A stretch of 64,000 nucleotides of DNA from JBBQNR01 sp963774075 (GCA_963774075.1 CAVZDP010000002.1:496001-560000); one strand, 5' to 3'. Positions 1 through 8,571 are shown, counted from the first letter of the stretch. Made by a program: numbers and translations. The notes: a model not told the origin generated them from the letters alone.

Positions 1-403
1 TCGTCGCGGTGTGAAGCGGCGGCGCCGAGACCGCAGCGACGAGGTCGGTCACCTGCGAGAGCGTTTCCGTTGTGGCGCGCATCGCCTCGTTGACCTCGCG
101 CCGCATGGTCGACAGCTCGAGCTCGAAGGAAGGATCGTGCCGGGGCGCGATGGCCCCGCCCTCGCTCAGCAGCGAGTCGACGTAATAGCGGTAGCCGGTC
201 TCGGTCGGAATTCGGCCGGCGGAGGTGTGCGGATGGTCGAGGAAGCCCTCGTCCTCGAGCGCCGCCAGCTCGTAGCGGATCGTGGACGGGCTCCACCCGA
301 CGCCCGGCTGCTCCGAAAGCCAGAGCGAGGCCACGGGCTGGCCGTGCTCGACGTGTCCCTCCACGACCCTCGCGAGCAAATATCGCTGGCGGTCACTCAG
401 CAT
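1..403 (-). CDS. hrcA: Heat-inducible transcription repressor HrcA, N-terminal part (runs off the window)
   Basis: HrcA represses class I heat-shock genes (groE, dnaK) by binding the CIRCE operator. From the ATG at 403 the first 134 residues are visible. They begin MLSDRQRYLLARVVEGHVE and contain the winged-helix segment STIRYELAALEDEGFL followed by HPHTSAGRIPTETGYRYYVD, which is the diagnostic HrcA N-terminus. The remainder lies beyond position 1. In many Gram-positive bacteria hrcA is followed by dnaJ, which would be off the left end. No CIRCE element (TTAGCACTC-N9-GAGTGCTAA) is visible in 404-484, so autoregulation through CIRCE is not supported here. Identity rests on the clear family N-terminus. 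Confidence 0.9.
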   Translation of the reverse strand, partial: MLSDRQRYLLARVVEGHVEHGQPVASLWLSEQPGVGWSPSTIRYELAALEDEGFLDHPHTSAGRIPTETGYRYYVDSLLSEGGAIAPRHDPSFELELSTMRREVNEAMRATTETLSQVTDLVAAVSAPPLHTAT

Positions 404-468
404 GCCCTTGATTCTAGGAACCCCATGTTCTGGAGGCTCAGGCGGACGCTCGCGACCTCAGGGCGAGA

Positions 469-474
469 TATAGA
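469..474 (+). promoter_or_regulatory. Candidate -10 box for a leaderless epimerase transcript
   Basis: TATAGA lies 10 nt upstream of the GTG at 485 and no ribosome-binding site is visible between them. This arrangement suits a leaderless mRNA. No convincing -35 was found, so this is inferred from position only. Confidence 0.3.
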
Positions 475-484
475 GTCCCGCGCC

Positions 485-1450
485 GTGAAGACGCTCGTCA
501 CCGGCGCTACGGGCAAGGTCGGAAACGCCGTCGCCAGGGCTCTCGCGGCTCGCGGCGACGATGTCAGGGCCCTCGTGCGGGATCCCGGGCGGGCGGCGGG
601 AGTCCTGCCTGAAGGCAGCGAGGCGGTCAGGGGCGACGTTCTCGACTCGGGTTCGCTGGCGACTGCCGTCGAGGGCTGCGAGCTCGTCTTCAACGCGATG
701 GGGATCCCGGAGCAATGGCTGGCCGACGAGTCCCTCTTCCAGCGCATCAATGCCGGCGGCACGCGAAACCTCGCAAATGCGGCGCGTGATGCGGGCGTTC
801 GCCGCTTCGTCCACACGAGCACGCAGGACGTCTTCCACGCCGAGCCGGGAGCGCGCTTCGACGAGTCCGAGGTCGCGAACTACCAGAAGGGGACCGCCTA
901 CGAGCGCTCCAAGCAGCGCGCCGAAACGCTCGCGCTCGCCGCCCGCAACGGCATGGAGGTCGTCATCGTGAACCCGGCCGGCGTCTACGGTCCCGGCCCC
1001 TCGGGAAGCGTGTCGTTTGACAAGAACCTGTTCGGCCCGATCGTGCGCAGGCGCCTGCCGGCGTTGCCGCCCGGCGGAGCCGGCGTGGTGTACGTGGACG
1101 GCGTGGCGAGCGGTCACCTGCTCGCCGCGGACAAGGGACGCGACGGCGAGCGCTACATCCTGTGCGACCGCCACCTGTCGCTGCGCGAGCTCGCCGAAAC
1201 GGTCAAGAAGGTCGCCGGGCGCGGCTGGGTGCCGCCGACGCTGCCGCCGCCCCTGGCGCGCGCGATGGCGAATGGCGGCGAGGCACTCTCGCGACGGATC
1301 GGGCGACCGCCACTACTGTCGCGTGGCCAGCTCGACTTCTTTCTCTGGAACGCGGCTCCCGACTCGACGAAGGCCCAGCGCGAGCTGGGCTGGGAGCCGA
1401 CGCCGCTGGAGGATGGCGTGCGGGCGACGCTCGCCGCGATGAAGCTCTAG
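485..1450 (+). CDS. NAD-dependent epimerase/dehydratase (extended SDR)
   Basis: This 321-residue protein belongs to the extended short-chain dehydrogenase family, NAD(P)-dependent enzymes acting on sugar nucleotides, sterols or similar alcohols. The dinucleotide-binding motif GATGKVG is at residues 7-13, the active-site serine region HTSTQD at about 110-115 and the catalytic YERSK (Tyr139, Lys143) follows. The C-terminal half is the variable substrate domain, so the substrate cannot be named. The open frame extends upstream to position 11, but that part is antisense to hrcA and has no family similarity. The GTG at 485 places the Rossmann motif at the usual distance from the N-terminus. The gene diverges from hrcA. 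Its stop codon lies inside the large intergenic palindrome. Confidence 0.85.
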   Translation: MKTLVTGATGKVGNAVARALAARGDDVRALVRDPGRAAGVLPEGSEAVRGDVLDSGSLATAVEGCELVFNAMGIPEQWLADESLFQRINAGGTRNLANAARDAGVRRFVHTSTQDVFHAEPGARFDESEVANYQKGTAYERSKQRAETLALAARNGMEVVIVNPAGVYGPGPSGSVSFDKNLFGPIVRRRLPALPPGGAGVVYVDGVASGHLLAADKGRDGERYILCDRHLSLRELAETVKKVAGRGWVPPTLPPPLARAMANGGEALSRRIGRPPLLSRGQLDFFLWNAAPDSTKAQRELGWEPTPLEDGVRATLAAMKL

Positions 1451-1614
1451 TGGTCCTTCTCGGAACGTTCGCCTGGAAACGGCGAGGCTCCGGGGCCGGC
1501 AGGCAAGGACGCAGGGAGCCCGCGTACTCGGTGAGTACGTGGGCGACCGAGGACGCCGCATGTCGGTTCCGGAGGCCGCGGTTTCCGGTGAGACGTTTCG
1601 GGAAGGGCCACTAG
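1447..1614. repeat. 168-bp imperfect intergenic palindrome
   Basis: Almost the whole space between the convergent genes at 1450 and 1619 is one inverted repeat. The left arm starts CTAGTGGTCCTTCTCGGAAC and the right arm, read in reverse complement, starts CTAGTGGCCCTTCCCGAAAC. Similarity continues inwards for about 80 nt per arm with scattered mismatches. It ends at a central perfect hairpin, GTACTC (1524-1529) and GAGTAC (1533-1538). The epimerase stop codon TAG falls in the left edge. It could be a bidirectional terminator or a folded MITE-like element. A single arm resembling the same outer 25 nt recurs at 9607-9633. Confidence 0.7.
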
Positions 1615-1618
1615 CCCC

Positions 1619-2674
1619 TCAGGGTCCCGGCACGATGCCGGGACCCTTGCCGGCGCACGGGCTCCCCGGCTGGAGCCTGAAGTCCTTGCCGGCGCGGTCC
1701 ACGAAGCGGGGATCGGCCACGACGTTGCCCGAGGCGCTGTAGCCCGGCGTGCCGTCGAGGCCCGCGTTCTGGTTGTAGGTGGGAGAGGGATTGGTCGGCC
1801 ACAGACAGTTGTCACGCACGACGTTGCCCACGCCGACGGCGCTGCAGCCCCACCACGCTTCTACGAGCCAGCGCTCGCGAGCGTTCGAGATCACGTTGCC
1901 CTGGATCACGTTGCGATCAGATGCGGCGCAGGTTCCATCCTCGGCCGAGCCCCCGAAGAGCAGACCCTCGCCGCACCCGTCCATGACGTTGCGGGTGACC
2001 AGCGCGCCGTCTGCGTTGGGGTAGAGCTGTAGGCAGCGGTCGGCGTTGTCGTAGATCCAGTTGTCGGTGATCTGCGCACGGGAAGTCGGCACCTCGAGGT
2101 AGATGCCGTGGTTCTTGTTGGTCGGCGGGTACACGCCGCAGTCGTGGATGCGGCTGTAGCGGATCCGAAGGTACGAGGCCTGGCCCCACTGCGGCGGGCT
2201 CTCGTGGAAGCAGATCCCGGTCCTGCGGCTGGTGGCATCGACGTTCAGGAACGAGATCGAGTGCCCCGACACGGTCGGACTCGGATACGTCTCTCCGAAC
2301 CGGTTCAGCAGCGGCCCGCCGGATCCGTCCAGCACGACGCGCATGAAACGCACCCAGGCCGACTCGCGGCTGAGCACGAGCCGCCCTTGGAGCGTCGCGA
2401 GCTCACCCGGATGGCTGCGCACGAGCACGAGGCCGCTCGTGTCAGCCGAGCCGACGGTGCCGGTCCCGCGTGCCGTGATGCGGAACTCCCTGTCGGGTGC
2501 CGTGTGCACGCCCCCGCGGAGGCAGACCGACTGACCCGGGCTCGCCGCGTTGACCACCGGCTCGACGGGCGCTCCGACGGCCACGATCTGGTCGCACGTA
2601 GCGGCGTGCGCCGGCGCTGCGGCAACGGCGGCAACAATCAGTGCCGCCAAGGCCATCGTGAGCGCCGTTCTCAT
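1619..2674 (-). CDS. Secreted right-handed beta-helix repeat protein
   Basis: This 351-residue protein has a clear Sec signal peptide (MRTALTMALAALIVAAVAAA then PAHA, cleavage near residue 24). The body has the rhythm of a parallel beta-helix. Short repeated strands carry Asn ladders, for example ITDNWIYDNADRCLQLYP, ALVTRNVMDGCGEGLLFGG and IQGNVISNARERWLV at about residues 205-290. Such folds are found in pectate lyase-like and NosD-like surface proteins that bind or cut polysaccharides. No catalytic residues can be assigned, so no enzyme activity is claimed. Several cysteines (CDQ near the start, and C-rich pieces in the helix) could form disulfides outside the cell. The gene stands alone and converges with the epimerase across the palindrome. 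Confidence 0.75.
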   Translation of the reverse strand: MRTALTMALAALIVAAVAAAPAHAATCDQIVAVGAPVEPVVNAASPGQSVCLRGGVHTAPDREFRITARGTGTVGSADTSGLVLVRSHPGELATLQGRLVLSRESAWVRFMRVVLDGSGGPLLNRFGETYPSPTVSGHSISFLNVDATSRRTGICFHESPPQWGQASYLRIRYSRIHDCGVYPPTNKNHGIYLEVPTSRAQITDNWIYDNADRCLQLYPNADGALVTRNVMDGCGEGLLFGGSAEDGTCAASDRNVIQGNVISNARERWLVEAWWGCSAVGVGNVVRDNCLWPTNPSPTYNQNAGLDGTPGYSASGNVVADPRFVDRAGKDFRLQPGSPCAGKGPGIVPGP

Positions 2675-2807
2675 CCTTGCCTGCCCCGCATCTTCGCTCC
2701 CTGCGTCGCGGAGCGGGCACCCTACCTCTTCGGGCGGTGAAGGTGAAGAACCCGGGAGGCGCGCTCGCTGAGCCAGGCGCGCCGACCGGGCTTCAAAACC
2801 CTTGGAT

Positions 2808-3215
2808 CTAGAGCTGGAGCTCTGCCTCGGCGTTGCGGATGATCTGGTTGCCCTCCTGCTCGGCGACGACGTCCACGACCACCCGGCCGCCGTTTGCCTC
2901 CCGGACGGAGCCCTTCACCTGTATCTCGACCTCGGGCCGCCCCATGCCGCGAAACTGGACCGACAGCCGCCTGAGCGAGCGCGGGTCGCCGCCCGCCGCC
3001 TCGACGGCGGCGCGCGCCACCTGAGCCATCGAGTAGAGCCCGTGCAGGATGTTGCCCGGCAACCCGACCGCCTTGGCGAATTCGGGGTCGATGTGGATCG
3101 GGTTGAAGTCGCCGGATGCGCCCGCATAGCGGTGCGGGACATACTTGTCGGGCGTGACGGAGAGCGCCGGCAGCTCGGCTCCGGGCTCGGGCTTGACCTT
3201 CGCCGCCTGCGCCAT
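2808..3215 (-). CDS. MaoC-like dehydratase, catalytic subunit (HadB-type)
   Basis: This 135-residue hot-dog-fold protein carries the hydratase-2 motif ASGDFNPIHIDPEFAKAVGL at about residues 35-54, with the Asp and His of the catalytic dyad. Proteins of this size normally pair with a non-catalytic partner to dehydrate (3R)-hydroxyacyl thioesters. The gene for a matching partner lies directly upstream. Its stop TGA shares one base with this ATG (TGATG), so the two are translationally coupled. An open frame extends upstream to 3383 but that part overlaps the partner in another frame. The ATG at 3215 is the family start. The acyl substrate (fatty acid elongation, or a mycolate-like or catabolic route) is not shown by the context. 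Confidence 0.85.
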   Translation of the reverse strand: MAQAAKVKPEPGAELPALSVTPDKYVPHRYAGASGDFNPIHIDPEFAKAVGLPGNILHGLYSMAQVARAAVEAAGGDPRSLRRLSVQFRGMGRPEVEIQVKGSVREANGGRVVVDVVAEQEGNQIIRNAEAELQL

Positions 3216-3655
3216 CAGCCGGCCCTCACGATGTTGGTCCAAGTCCCCTTGAGGACGGTGGCGCCGGTCTGGTTGCTCGACTGCGACTCCCACACGTAGA
3301 ACTCCATGCCGTTCTTCTCGTAGAGGTCCCGGACGGTCACCCGCGTCGTGATCGTGTCCCCGGCGACGACCGGCTCCCCCCACTCGAACTCCTGCGAGCC
3401 GTGAACCATGAGCATGAGGTTGATCCCGAGCTCGGGGTCGAGGATCGCCGGACCCATCGCGCCCGCCGAGTAGACCACGCCGAACATCGGTGGCGCCACG
3501 ACGTTGGTGAATCCCGCCGCGCGCGCCGCGTCGGGATCGTGGTGGACCGGGTTCTCCTCCCCCACCGCACGCGCGTACTCGCGGACCTTCTCGCGCCCTA
3601 CCTCGTATTCGAAGGGCGAGTACTCCTTTCCTTTGAGCTCCGTCTTGACCGCCAA
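3215..3655 (-). CDS. MaoC-like dehydratase, non-catalytic partner (HadA-type)
   Basis: This 146-residue hot-dog protein aligns with the FAS1/MaoC N-terminal family (MAVKTELKGKEYSPFEYEVG at the start). In place of the catalytic G-D-x-N-P-x-H it has AVGEENPVHHDPDAARAAGF, which lacks the Asp. This is expected of the stabilising, acyl-chain-binding subunit of HadAB-like heterodimers. The start is a TTG at 3655, supported by a strong Shine-Dalgarno GGAAGGAGG just upstream. It is followed by the catalytic subunit with a one-base overlap, which fits equal expression of a heterodimer. Confidence 0.85.
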   Translation of the reverse strand: MAVKTELKGKEYSPFEYEVGREKVREYARAVGEENPVHHDPDAARAAGFTNVVAPPMFGVVYSAGAMGPAILDPELGINLMLMVHGSQEFEWGEPVVAGDTITTRVTVRDLYEKNGMEFYVWESQSSNQTGATVLKGTWTNIVRAG

Positions 3656-3680
3656 GCCGCCTCCTTCCAGGGGTGAGATT

Positions 3681-4583
3681 CTAGTCCCGCGCCTCGAAGA
3701 GGGGCGCCGGGTCGCTCGCGCGGAAGACGCCGCGGCCGTTCGTGTAGTAGAGGGTTCGCCCGTCGAGCGCGATCGAGTCGACTCGGCCCGGTAGCGCCCG
3801 GTCGCTGAACTGAAGCGACGAGCGCGCGTTGCCGCGGCTGCGCGCGACGAGGAAGTCGCGGCGGCGCTGGTCCTCGAACAGCCAGTAGAGATAGCGCCCG
3901 GAGAAACTGGGGTTGGTGACCCGCGTTCGTTCCCCCTCCGCGCGTACGCCCGCGACGACCACGTGCGAGCGGCCCTCGCGGATCGAGAACAGCCGGATCG
4001 CCGTCCGGCCCAGGTTGGACAGCGTCAGGTAGGCGACCCGACCCGAGCGGAAGTCGGTCTCCGCGGGGACTCGCGAGTCGAGCTTGAGCGCTGTGCCGCG
4101 CCTGCCTTTGACGTAGAGGCCGTTGCAGCCGCGGGGGCCGCGTCTCGCGAAAGCAACCGCTCCCTCCCAGATCGAAGGCGCGTACTCCGAGCAGCGACTG
4201 GTCGCGGCGCCCGCGACCCTGCTCTCGCGGTTCGTCGAGAAGTTGAACTGGTACACGTCGCAGTTGCGTCCAGAGACGCCGCCGCAGCGGGGGTAGACGG
4301 CGATCACCGTGCCGCTGGAGTCCTGCCCGAGGTCGGCATCGAAGACGCCGCCGCTGTAGGGCGGCACCGGGAGGTCGGCGGGAGGGCCGAAACCGCGCAG
4401 CACCAGGCGGGAGGCGCCGTCGTTGGCGGTGCGCGACCAGATGAGCCCCTGGCCGAACGCGCTCAGGTTGGTGGCGGTGCGGTCGGTGGCGATTGCGGCG
4501 TCGCGCGCCAGGGCGATGGCGGGCACGCTGAGCGCGACGGCGAGCCCTGCGGCGAAGGCGACGGGGCGAAAGGCTCTCGGCAT
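3681..4583 (-). CDS. Secreted propeller-like protein of unknown function
   Basis: This is a 300-residue protein from the ATG at 4583. The N-terminus MPRAFRPVAFAAGLAVALSV then PAIALA is a Sec signal peptide. The rest is made of short beta-rich units with repeated patterns such as GQGLIWSRTANDGASRLVL, TDFRSGRVAYLTLSN and SIALDGRTLYYTNGRGVFRA. These resemble blades of TolB/PD40-type propellers, but no domain is certain. Six or more cysteines suggest disulfides. In-frame codons continue upstream to 4670 across the intergenic repeats and are unlikely to be translated, because the signal peptide would become internal. No function is assigned. Confidence 0.65.
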   Translation of the reverse strand: MPRAFRPVAFAAGLAVALSVPAIALARDAAIATDRTATNLSAFGQGLIWSRTANDGASRLVLRGFGPPADLPVPPYSGGVFDADLGQDSSGTVIAVYPRCGGVSGRNCDVYQFNFSTNRESRVAGAATSRCSEYAPSIWEGAVAFARRGPRGCNGLYVKGRRGTALKLDSRVPAETDFRSGRVAYLTLSNLGRTAIRLFSIREGRSHVVVAGVRAEGERTRVTNPSFSGRYLYWLFEDQRRRDFLVARSRGNARSSLQFSDRALPGRVDSIALDGRTLYYTNGRGVFRASDPAPLFEARD

Positions 4584-4612
4584 CGCCGCAAACCCTATAT
4601 CGCTTGCGTCGA

Positions 4613-4713
4613 CGCCCGTCATATCTAGCCGGCTTCGCCGGACACCTAAAGTCTCGAGCGCCCGCCTCAAGGCGGTCGCCCGTCATATCTCGCCGGCTTC
4701 GCCCGAACGCCTA
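4613..4713 (-). repeat. Two tandem copies of a hairpin repeat (64-bp period)
   Basis: CGCCCGTCATATCT begins at 4613 and again at 4677. Each copy is followed by a hairpin (CCGGC-TTC-GCCGG in copy 1, a variant in copy 2) and then by ACACCTAAAG or AACGCCTATT. A separate hairpin, CCGCC-TCAA-GGCGG, sits between them. Copy 2 contains the lepA stop codon. Related copies lie at 32821-32848, 39751-39775 and 56680-56725. The element is read here on the minus strand as TAGGTGTCCG, hairpin, GCCGGCTAGATAT. Confidence 0.75.
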
Positions 4714-6510
4714 TTTCTTGCCGTCTAGCTCCAGCACCGACAGGAACGCGTCCTGCGGCACCTCGACCTTGCCGACCTGCTTCATGCGCCGCTTGCCGGA
4801 CTTCTGCTTCTCCAGCAGCTTGCGCTTGCGGGTGACGTCGCCGCCGTAGCACTTGGCGATCACGTCCTTGCGCATGGGCTTCACGCTCTCCCGAGCGATG
4901 ATGCGGGACCCGATGGAGGCCTGGATCGCGACCTCGAAGAGCTGGCGCGGGATCTTCTTCTGCAGACGCTCGACGAGCGCCCGGCCGGACGAGTAGGCCT
5001 TGTCTTTGTGGACGACGAGCGAGAGCGCATCGACGGGATCGCCCGCCAGCAGGATGTCCAGCTTCACCAGGTCGGAGGGCCGGTAGCCGAGGATCTCGTA
5101 GTCGAGCGAGGCGTAGCCGCGACTGCGCGACTTCAACAGGTCGTAGAAATCGAGCACGATCTCCGCGAGCGGCAGGTCGTAGCGGAGCTGCACGCGCTGC
5201 TCGGATAGGTAGTGCATGTCGATGTGCACGCCGCGGCGGTCCTGGCAGAGGTCCATGATGGGCCCGACGAAGCCGGGCGGCGTGATGATCGTGGCGCGGA
5301 TGTAGGGCTCCTCGACCGCTTCGATCGTGCTCGGGTCGGGCATGTCGGTCGGGCTGTGGACCGCCATCTCGTCGCCGTTGCGAAGCATCACCCGGTACTC
5401 GACGTTCGGCGTCGTCGCCAGCAGCTCGAGCCCGTACTCGCGCTCGAGCCGCTCGCGCACGATGTCCATGTGGAGCAGGCCGAGGAAGCCGCAGCGGAAG
5501 CCGAAGCCGAGCGCCCTCGAGGTTTCCGGGTCGTAGGAGAGGGCCGCGTCGTTGAGTGCGAGCTTCTCGAGCGCATCCCGAAGATCCGCGTAGCGGTCGG
5601 TGTCGAGCGGGTAGAGGCCGCAGAAGACCACCGGTCGCACCTCTCGGTAGCCCGGGAGCGGCTCGGTCGCCGGCCTGGCCTCGCTCGTCAGCGTGTCGCC
5701 GACCCGGAGGTGCGCCACGTTCTTGATGCCGGTGATGATGTAGCCGACCTCGCCGGCTTCCAGGCGGTCCGTATTGACCATGTCGGGCGAGAAGAAGCCG
5801 ATCTCGTCGATTTCGGCGCGCGTCCCTGCCTGCATCGCCCTGATCGCATCTCGCTTCTTGAACACGCCGTCCACTACGCGCACGTAAGCGACGACGCCCC
5901 GGTACTGGTCGAAGATCGAGTCGAATATGAGGGCGCGTGACGGCGCGTCCAGGTCGCCTCTCGGGGGAGGAATGCGGCGCACGATCGCCTCCAGCACGTC
6001 CTCGATCCCCTCCCCGGTCTTGGCAGAGATGCGGAGGATCTCGCCCGGGTCATCGCCGAGCAGCTCGCCGATCTCGTGGCTCACGAGCTCGGGCTCGGCG
6101 CTGGCGAGGTCGATCTTGTTGAGCACCGGGACCAGCTCGAGGCCGGCGTCGACGGCGAGGTAGGTGTTGGCCAGCGTCTGTGCCTCGACGCCCTGGGCGG
6201 CGTCCACCACCAGCAGCCCTCCCTCGCAGGCGGCGAGGGAGCGCGACACCTCGTACGAGAAGTCGACGTGCCCGGGGGTGTCGATCAAATGGAGCTGGTA
6301 GGTCTCGCCGTCGCGGGCGGTGTAGAGGACGCGCACGGCCTGGGCCTTGATGGTGATGCCACGCTCGCGCTCGAGGTCCATCGAGTCGAGCACCTGGTCC
6401 CGCATCTTCGTCGGGTCCACGGAGCGAGTCAGCTCGAGCATGCGATCGGCGAGCGTTGACTTGCCGTGATCGATATGGGCAATGATCGAGAAGTTGCGGA
6501 TGTTCTTCAT
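4711..6510 (-). CDS. lepA: Elongation factor 4 (LepA), ribosomal back-translocase GTPase
   Basis: This 599-residue protein has the normal length for EF-4. Motifs in order are the G1 loop AHIDHGKST (residues 11-19), G3 DTPGHVDF near residue 80, G4 NKID near 132 and the family C-terminus VGKVEVPQDAFLSVLELDGK. EF-4 binds the ribosome and remodels elongation or late assembly states under stress. The start chosen is the ATG at 6510, giving MKNIRNFSIIAHIDHGKSTL, the typical LepA beginning; the frame is open 13 codons further upstream. It ends in the intergenic hairpin repeats, and murJ lies upstream on the same strand. Confidence 0.97.
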   Translation of the reverse strand: MKNIRNFSIIAHIDHGKSTLADRMLELTRSVDPTKMRDQVLDSMDLERERGITIKAQAVRVLYTARDGETYQLHLIDTPGHVDFSYEVSRSLAACEGGLLVVDAAQGVEAQTLANTYLAVDAGLELVPVLNKIDLASAEPELVSHEIGELLGDDPGEILRISAKTGEGIEDVLEAIVRRIPPPRGDLDAPSRALIFDSIFDQYRGVVAYVRVVDGVFKKRDAIRAMQAGTRAEIDEIGFFSPDMVNTDRLEAGEVGYIITGIKNVAHLRVGDTLTSEARPATEPLPGYREVRPVVFCGLYPLDTDRYADLRDALEKLALNDAALSYDPETSRALGFGFRCGFLGLLHMDIVRERLEREYGLELLATTPNVEYRVMLRNGDEMAVHSPTDMPDPSTIEAVEEPYIRATIITPPGFVGPIMDLCQDRRGVHIDMHYLSEQRVQLRYDLPLAEIVLDFYDLLKSRSRGYASLDYEILGYRPSDLVKLDILLAGDPVDALSLVVHKDKAYSSGRALVERLQKKIPRQLFEVAIQASIGSRIIARESVKPMRKDVIAKCYGGDVTRKRKLLEKQKSGKRRMKQVGKVEVPQDAFLSVLELDGKK

Positions 6511-6569
6511 GGGGGCTTCGAGCAAGGATAGGGCGAGCAACCGCCGCATCGCCCGGCGGAGGTGGAACC

Positions 6570-8225
6570 TCAGCGTAGGCGGGCGGCTTGCTGGCGCACG
6601 AGCGACCAGAGGTCCCGCGCCTCTGCGACCCGCAGGGCGAAGACGGCGGCGACGTAGACCGCGATCCCCGCGCCCCCCGCGGCCGCGATCACGACCACCT
6701 GGCCGCCAAAGCCGTTCGAAACCGTCCCCTCCAGCGCCTCACGCACGCCGAGCGATGCCAGGACGAGCGCTCCCGACGCCGCGAGGATGCGCACGCCTGC
6801 GCTGACCGTTCGCCGACCATCGATGCCCCCTAGTCGTGGCCGCAGGACCGCAGCGAGCGCGACGGTCGTGAGCAGCGAGACGATTGCGGTGGCGAGCGGA
6901 ATGCCCCCGATTCCCATCGGCTTGTAGAGCAGCGCGTCGAGGCCCGCGTTCACCCCCAGGTTGGTGAGGGCGATGAGCGTCGGCACCCACGGCTGCTGAA
7001 GGCTGAAGAAGGTGCGGATGAGCAGCAGGTTCAAGCCCGCGAAAGGGAGCGAGAGCGAGAAGAAGAAGAGCGCCTCCGCGACGAGATCGGTCTGCGCGGC
7101 GTCGAACTCACCGCGTTCGTAGATGACCTGCGTGATCGGCTCGCTCAGTACGAGCATCATGGCTGCAGTCGGCACGAGCAACAGCAGGAGCTGGCGCGTG
7201 CCGCTCGCCAGCACGAGCCGCAACCCGCGCGCGTCGTCGCGGGCCGCGAAGCGAGACATGGTCGGGAACAGGACGGTCGCCAACGCGACGGCGAACACTC
7301 CCTGCGGAAGCATGTAGATGCGGAAGGCCTTGTCTATCGCGGCCGGCGCCTCCTCGCTGATCAACGTGGCGAAGATGCTGTTGACCGAGAGGTTGAAGTT
7401 GATGAGCCCAAGCCCGATCGTGACAGGGAACATCAGCTTCAGGACGCGCATCAACCTCTCGTCGCGCCAACGGAGGCCGCGCGTCACCCGAAAGCCTGTT
7501 CGGCGCAGCCACGGAAGCGGGAGCAGGAGCTGCACCACCGTCCCGATCAGGATGCCGACCGCATAGGCATAGATGCGGTCGTCGCCGTCGAGCTTCGGCG
7601 TCAGCACGACGAGCGTGGCGATGATCGCGATGTTCCAGAACAGGGGCGAGATCGCCCCGGGCCCGAAGTTGTCGAAACTGTTGAGGATCCCGACGACGAG
7701 GCCCGTGAGGCCGAGCAGCAGGACGATCGGGAACATGAGCCGGGCAAGATCGATCGTCAGGTCCGTCAGCCGGTCGTCGAAGCCGGGCGCGAACAGCGGC
7801 ATCACGACGGGCGCGAGCAGGACGAAGAGCGCGGTCACGATCCCGAGTGCGATCGAGATCACGAACAGCAGCGCGGAGGCGACGCGGAACGCTTCCGAGC
7901 GGCTTCGCTTTTCGAGCTGCTCCGTGAAAACCGGGACGAAGGCGGCCTGAAGCGCCGCGTCGGCGAACAGGCTGCGAATCAGGTTCGGAACCTGGAACGC
8001 GATCGTGAAGGCGCTCATCGGCCCCTTCACGCCGAAGTAGCTGGCGGCGACGATCTCGCGCACGAGGCCGGCTATTCGCGACAGAGCGGTCGCGAGCGCG
8101 AAGAAGGCGGTCGAGAGCGCAAGACGACCACGCCGCTCGCCGGAGTCCGGCGCCGGCGTCTCGGCCGCGGCTCCGACCGGCTCACCGGCCGCGCCCTTCG
8201 CGGCCTCGTCTGGGGCGTCCGTCAC
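6570..8225 (-). CDS. murJ: Lipid II flippase MurJ (MviN family)
   Basis: This 551-residue polytopic membrane protein has about 14 hydrophobic helices. It begins, after a hydrophilic 30-residue leader, with STAFFALATALSRIAGLVRE, the MurJ helix-1 signature with its conserved Arg residues. MurJ transports lipid II across the cytoplasmic membrane for peptidoglycan synthesis. The positively charged central segment, including YMLPQGVFAVALATVLFPTM, is typical. The gene lies between lepA and the divergent rpsT. The acidic N-terminal extension is unusual compared with E. coli MurJ, but cytosolic extensions occur in actinobacterial MurJ proteins. Confidence 0.93.
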   Translation of the reverse strand: MTDAPDEAAKGAAGEPVGAAAETPAPDSGERRGRLALSTAFFALATALSRIAGLVREIVAASYFGVKGPMSAFTIAFQVPNLIRSLFADAALQAAFVPVFTEQLEKRSRSEAFRVASALLFVISIALGIVTALFVLLAPVVMPLFAPGFDDRLTDLTIDLARLMFPIVLLLGLTGLVVGILNSFDNFGPGAISPLFWNIAIIATLVVLTPKLDGDDRIYAYAVGILIGTVVQLLLPLPWLRRTGFRVTRGLRWRDERLMRVLKLMFPVTIGLGLINFNLSVNSIFATLISEEAPAAIDKAFRIYMLPQGVFAVALATVLFPTMSRFAARDDARGLRLVLASGTRQLLLLLVPTAAMMLVLSEPITQVIYERGEFDAAQTDLVAEALFFFSLSLPFAGLNLLLIRTFFSLQQPWVPTLIALTNLGVNAGLDALLYKPMGIGGIPLATAIVSLLTTVALAAVLRPRLGGIDGRRTVSAGVRILAASGALVLASLGVREALEGTVSNGFGGQVVVIAAAGGAGIAVYVAAVFALRVAEARDLWSLVRQQAARLR

Positions 8226-8251
8226 CGCCAGGCGCTCGCCAGGCGCGTAGC

Positions 8252-8257
8252 TATACT
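8252..8257 (+). promoter_or_regulatory. Candidate -10 box for rpsT
   Basis: TATACT lies 13 nt before the rpsT ATG, with no Shine-Dalgarno sequence between. It predicts a very short leader. The -35 is unclear. Confidence 0.4.
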
Positions 8258-8270
8258 TGGCCGCCGCCGC

Positions 8271-8543
8271 ATGGCCAACATCCGATCACAACAAAAGCGA
8301 ATTCAGCGGACAGAGCGCGAGCGCCTGGAGAACCGCAATCGCACGTCGACCGTGAAGACGTACTTCCGCCGCCTCGAGCAGGCGGTGGACTCCGGCGACC
8401 AGGGCGCCATAGACGGCGAATACCGCACGCTCGTGTCCAAGATCGACAAGGCCGCCGAGCACGGCGCCCTTCACCGCAACAACGCCGCGCGCAAGAAGGC
8501 ACGCGCCTCGCGCATCCGTGCCGGCTCCGGCGGCGGCGACTAG
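8271..8543 (+). CDS. rpsT: 30S ribosomal protein S20
   Basis: This 90-residue basic protein has the S20 N-terminus MANIRSQQKRIQRTERERLE, the TYFRRLE helix and the C-terminal HRNNAARKKARASRI that contacts 16S rRNA. S20 is a primary-binding protein of the 30S body. The GGGD tail is non-conserved. It is transcribed divergently from murJ and converges with holA. Adjacency of rpsT to holA/comEC is a known Gram-positive arrangement. Confidence 0.96.
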   Translation: MANIRSQQKRIQRTERERLENRNRTSTVKTYFRRLEQAVDSGDQGAIDGEYRTLVSKIDKAAEHGALHRNNAARKKARASRIRAGSGGGD

Positions 8544-8571
8544 CCCCAGCACGCGGAAAGCCGCCGACGCG

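Noticed and set aside
11..484. In-frame N-terminal extension of the epimerase on the plus strand
   Set aside because: It is antisense to hrcA, has no family similarity, and the Rossmann motif of the epimerase normally begins within ten residues of the start, as it does from GTG 485.
404..484. CIRCE operator upstream of hrcA
   Set aside because: No TTAGCACTC or GAGTGCTAA half-site is found in the hrcA upstream region.
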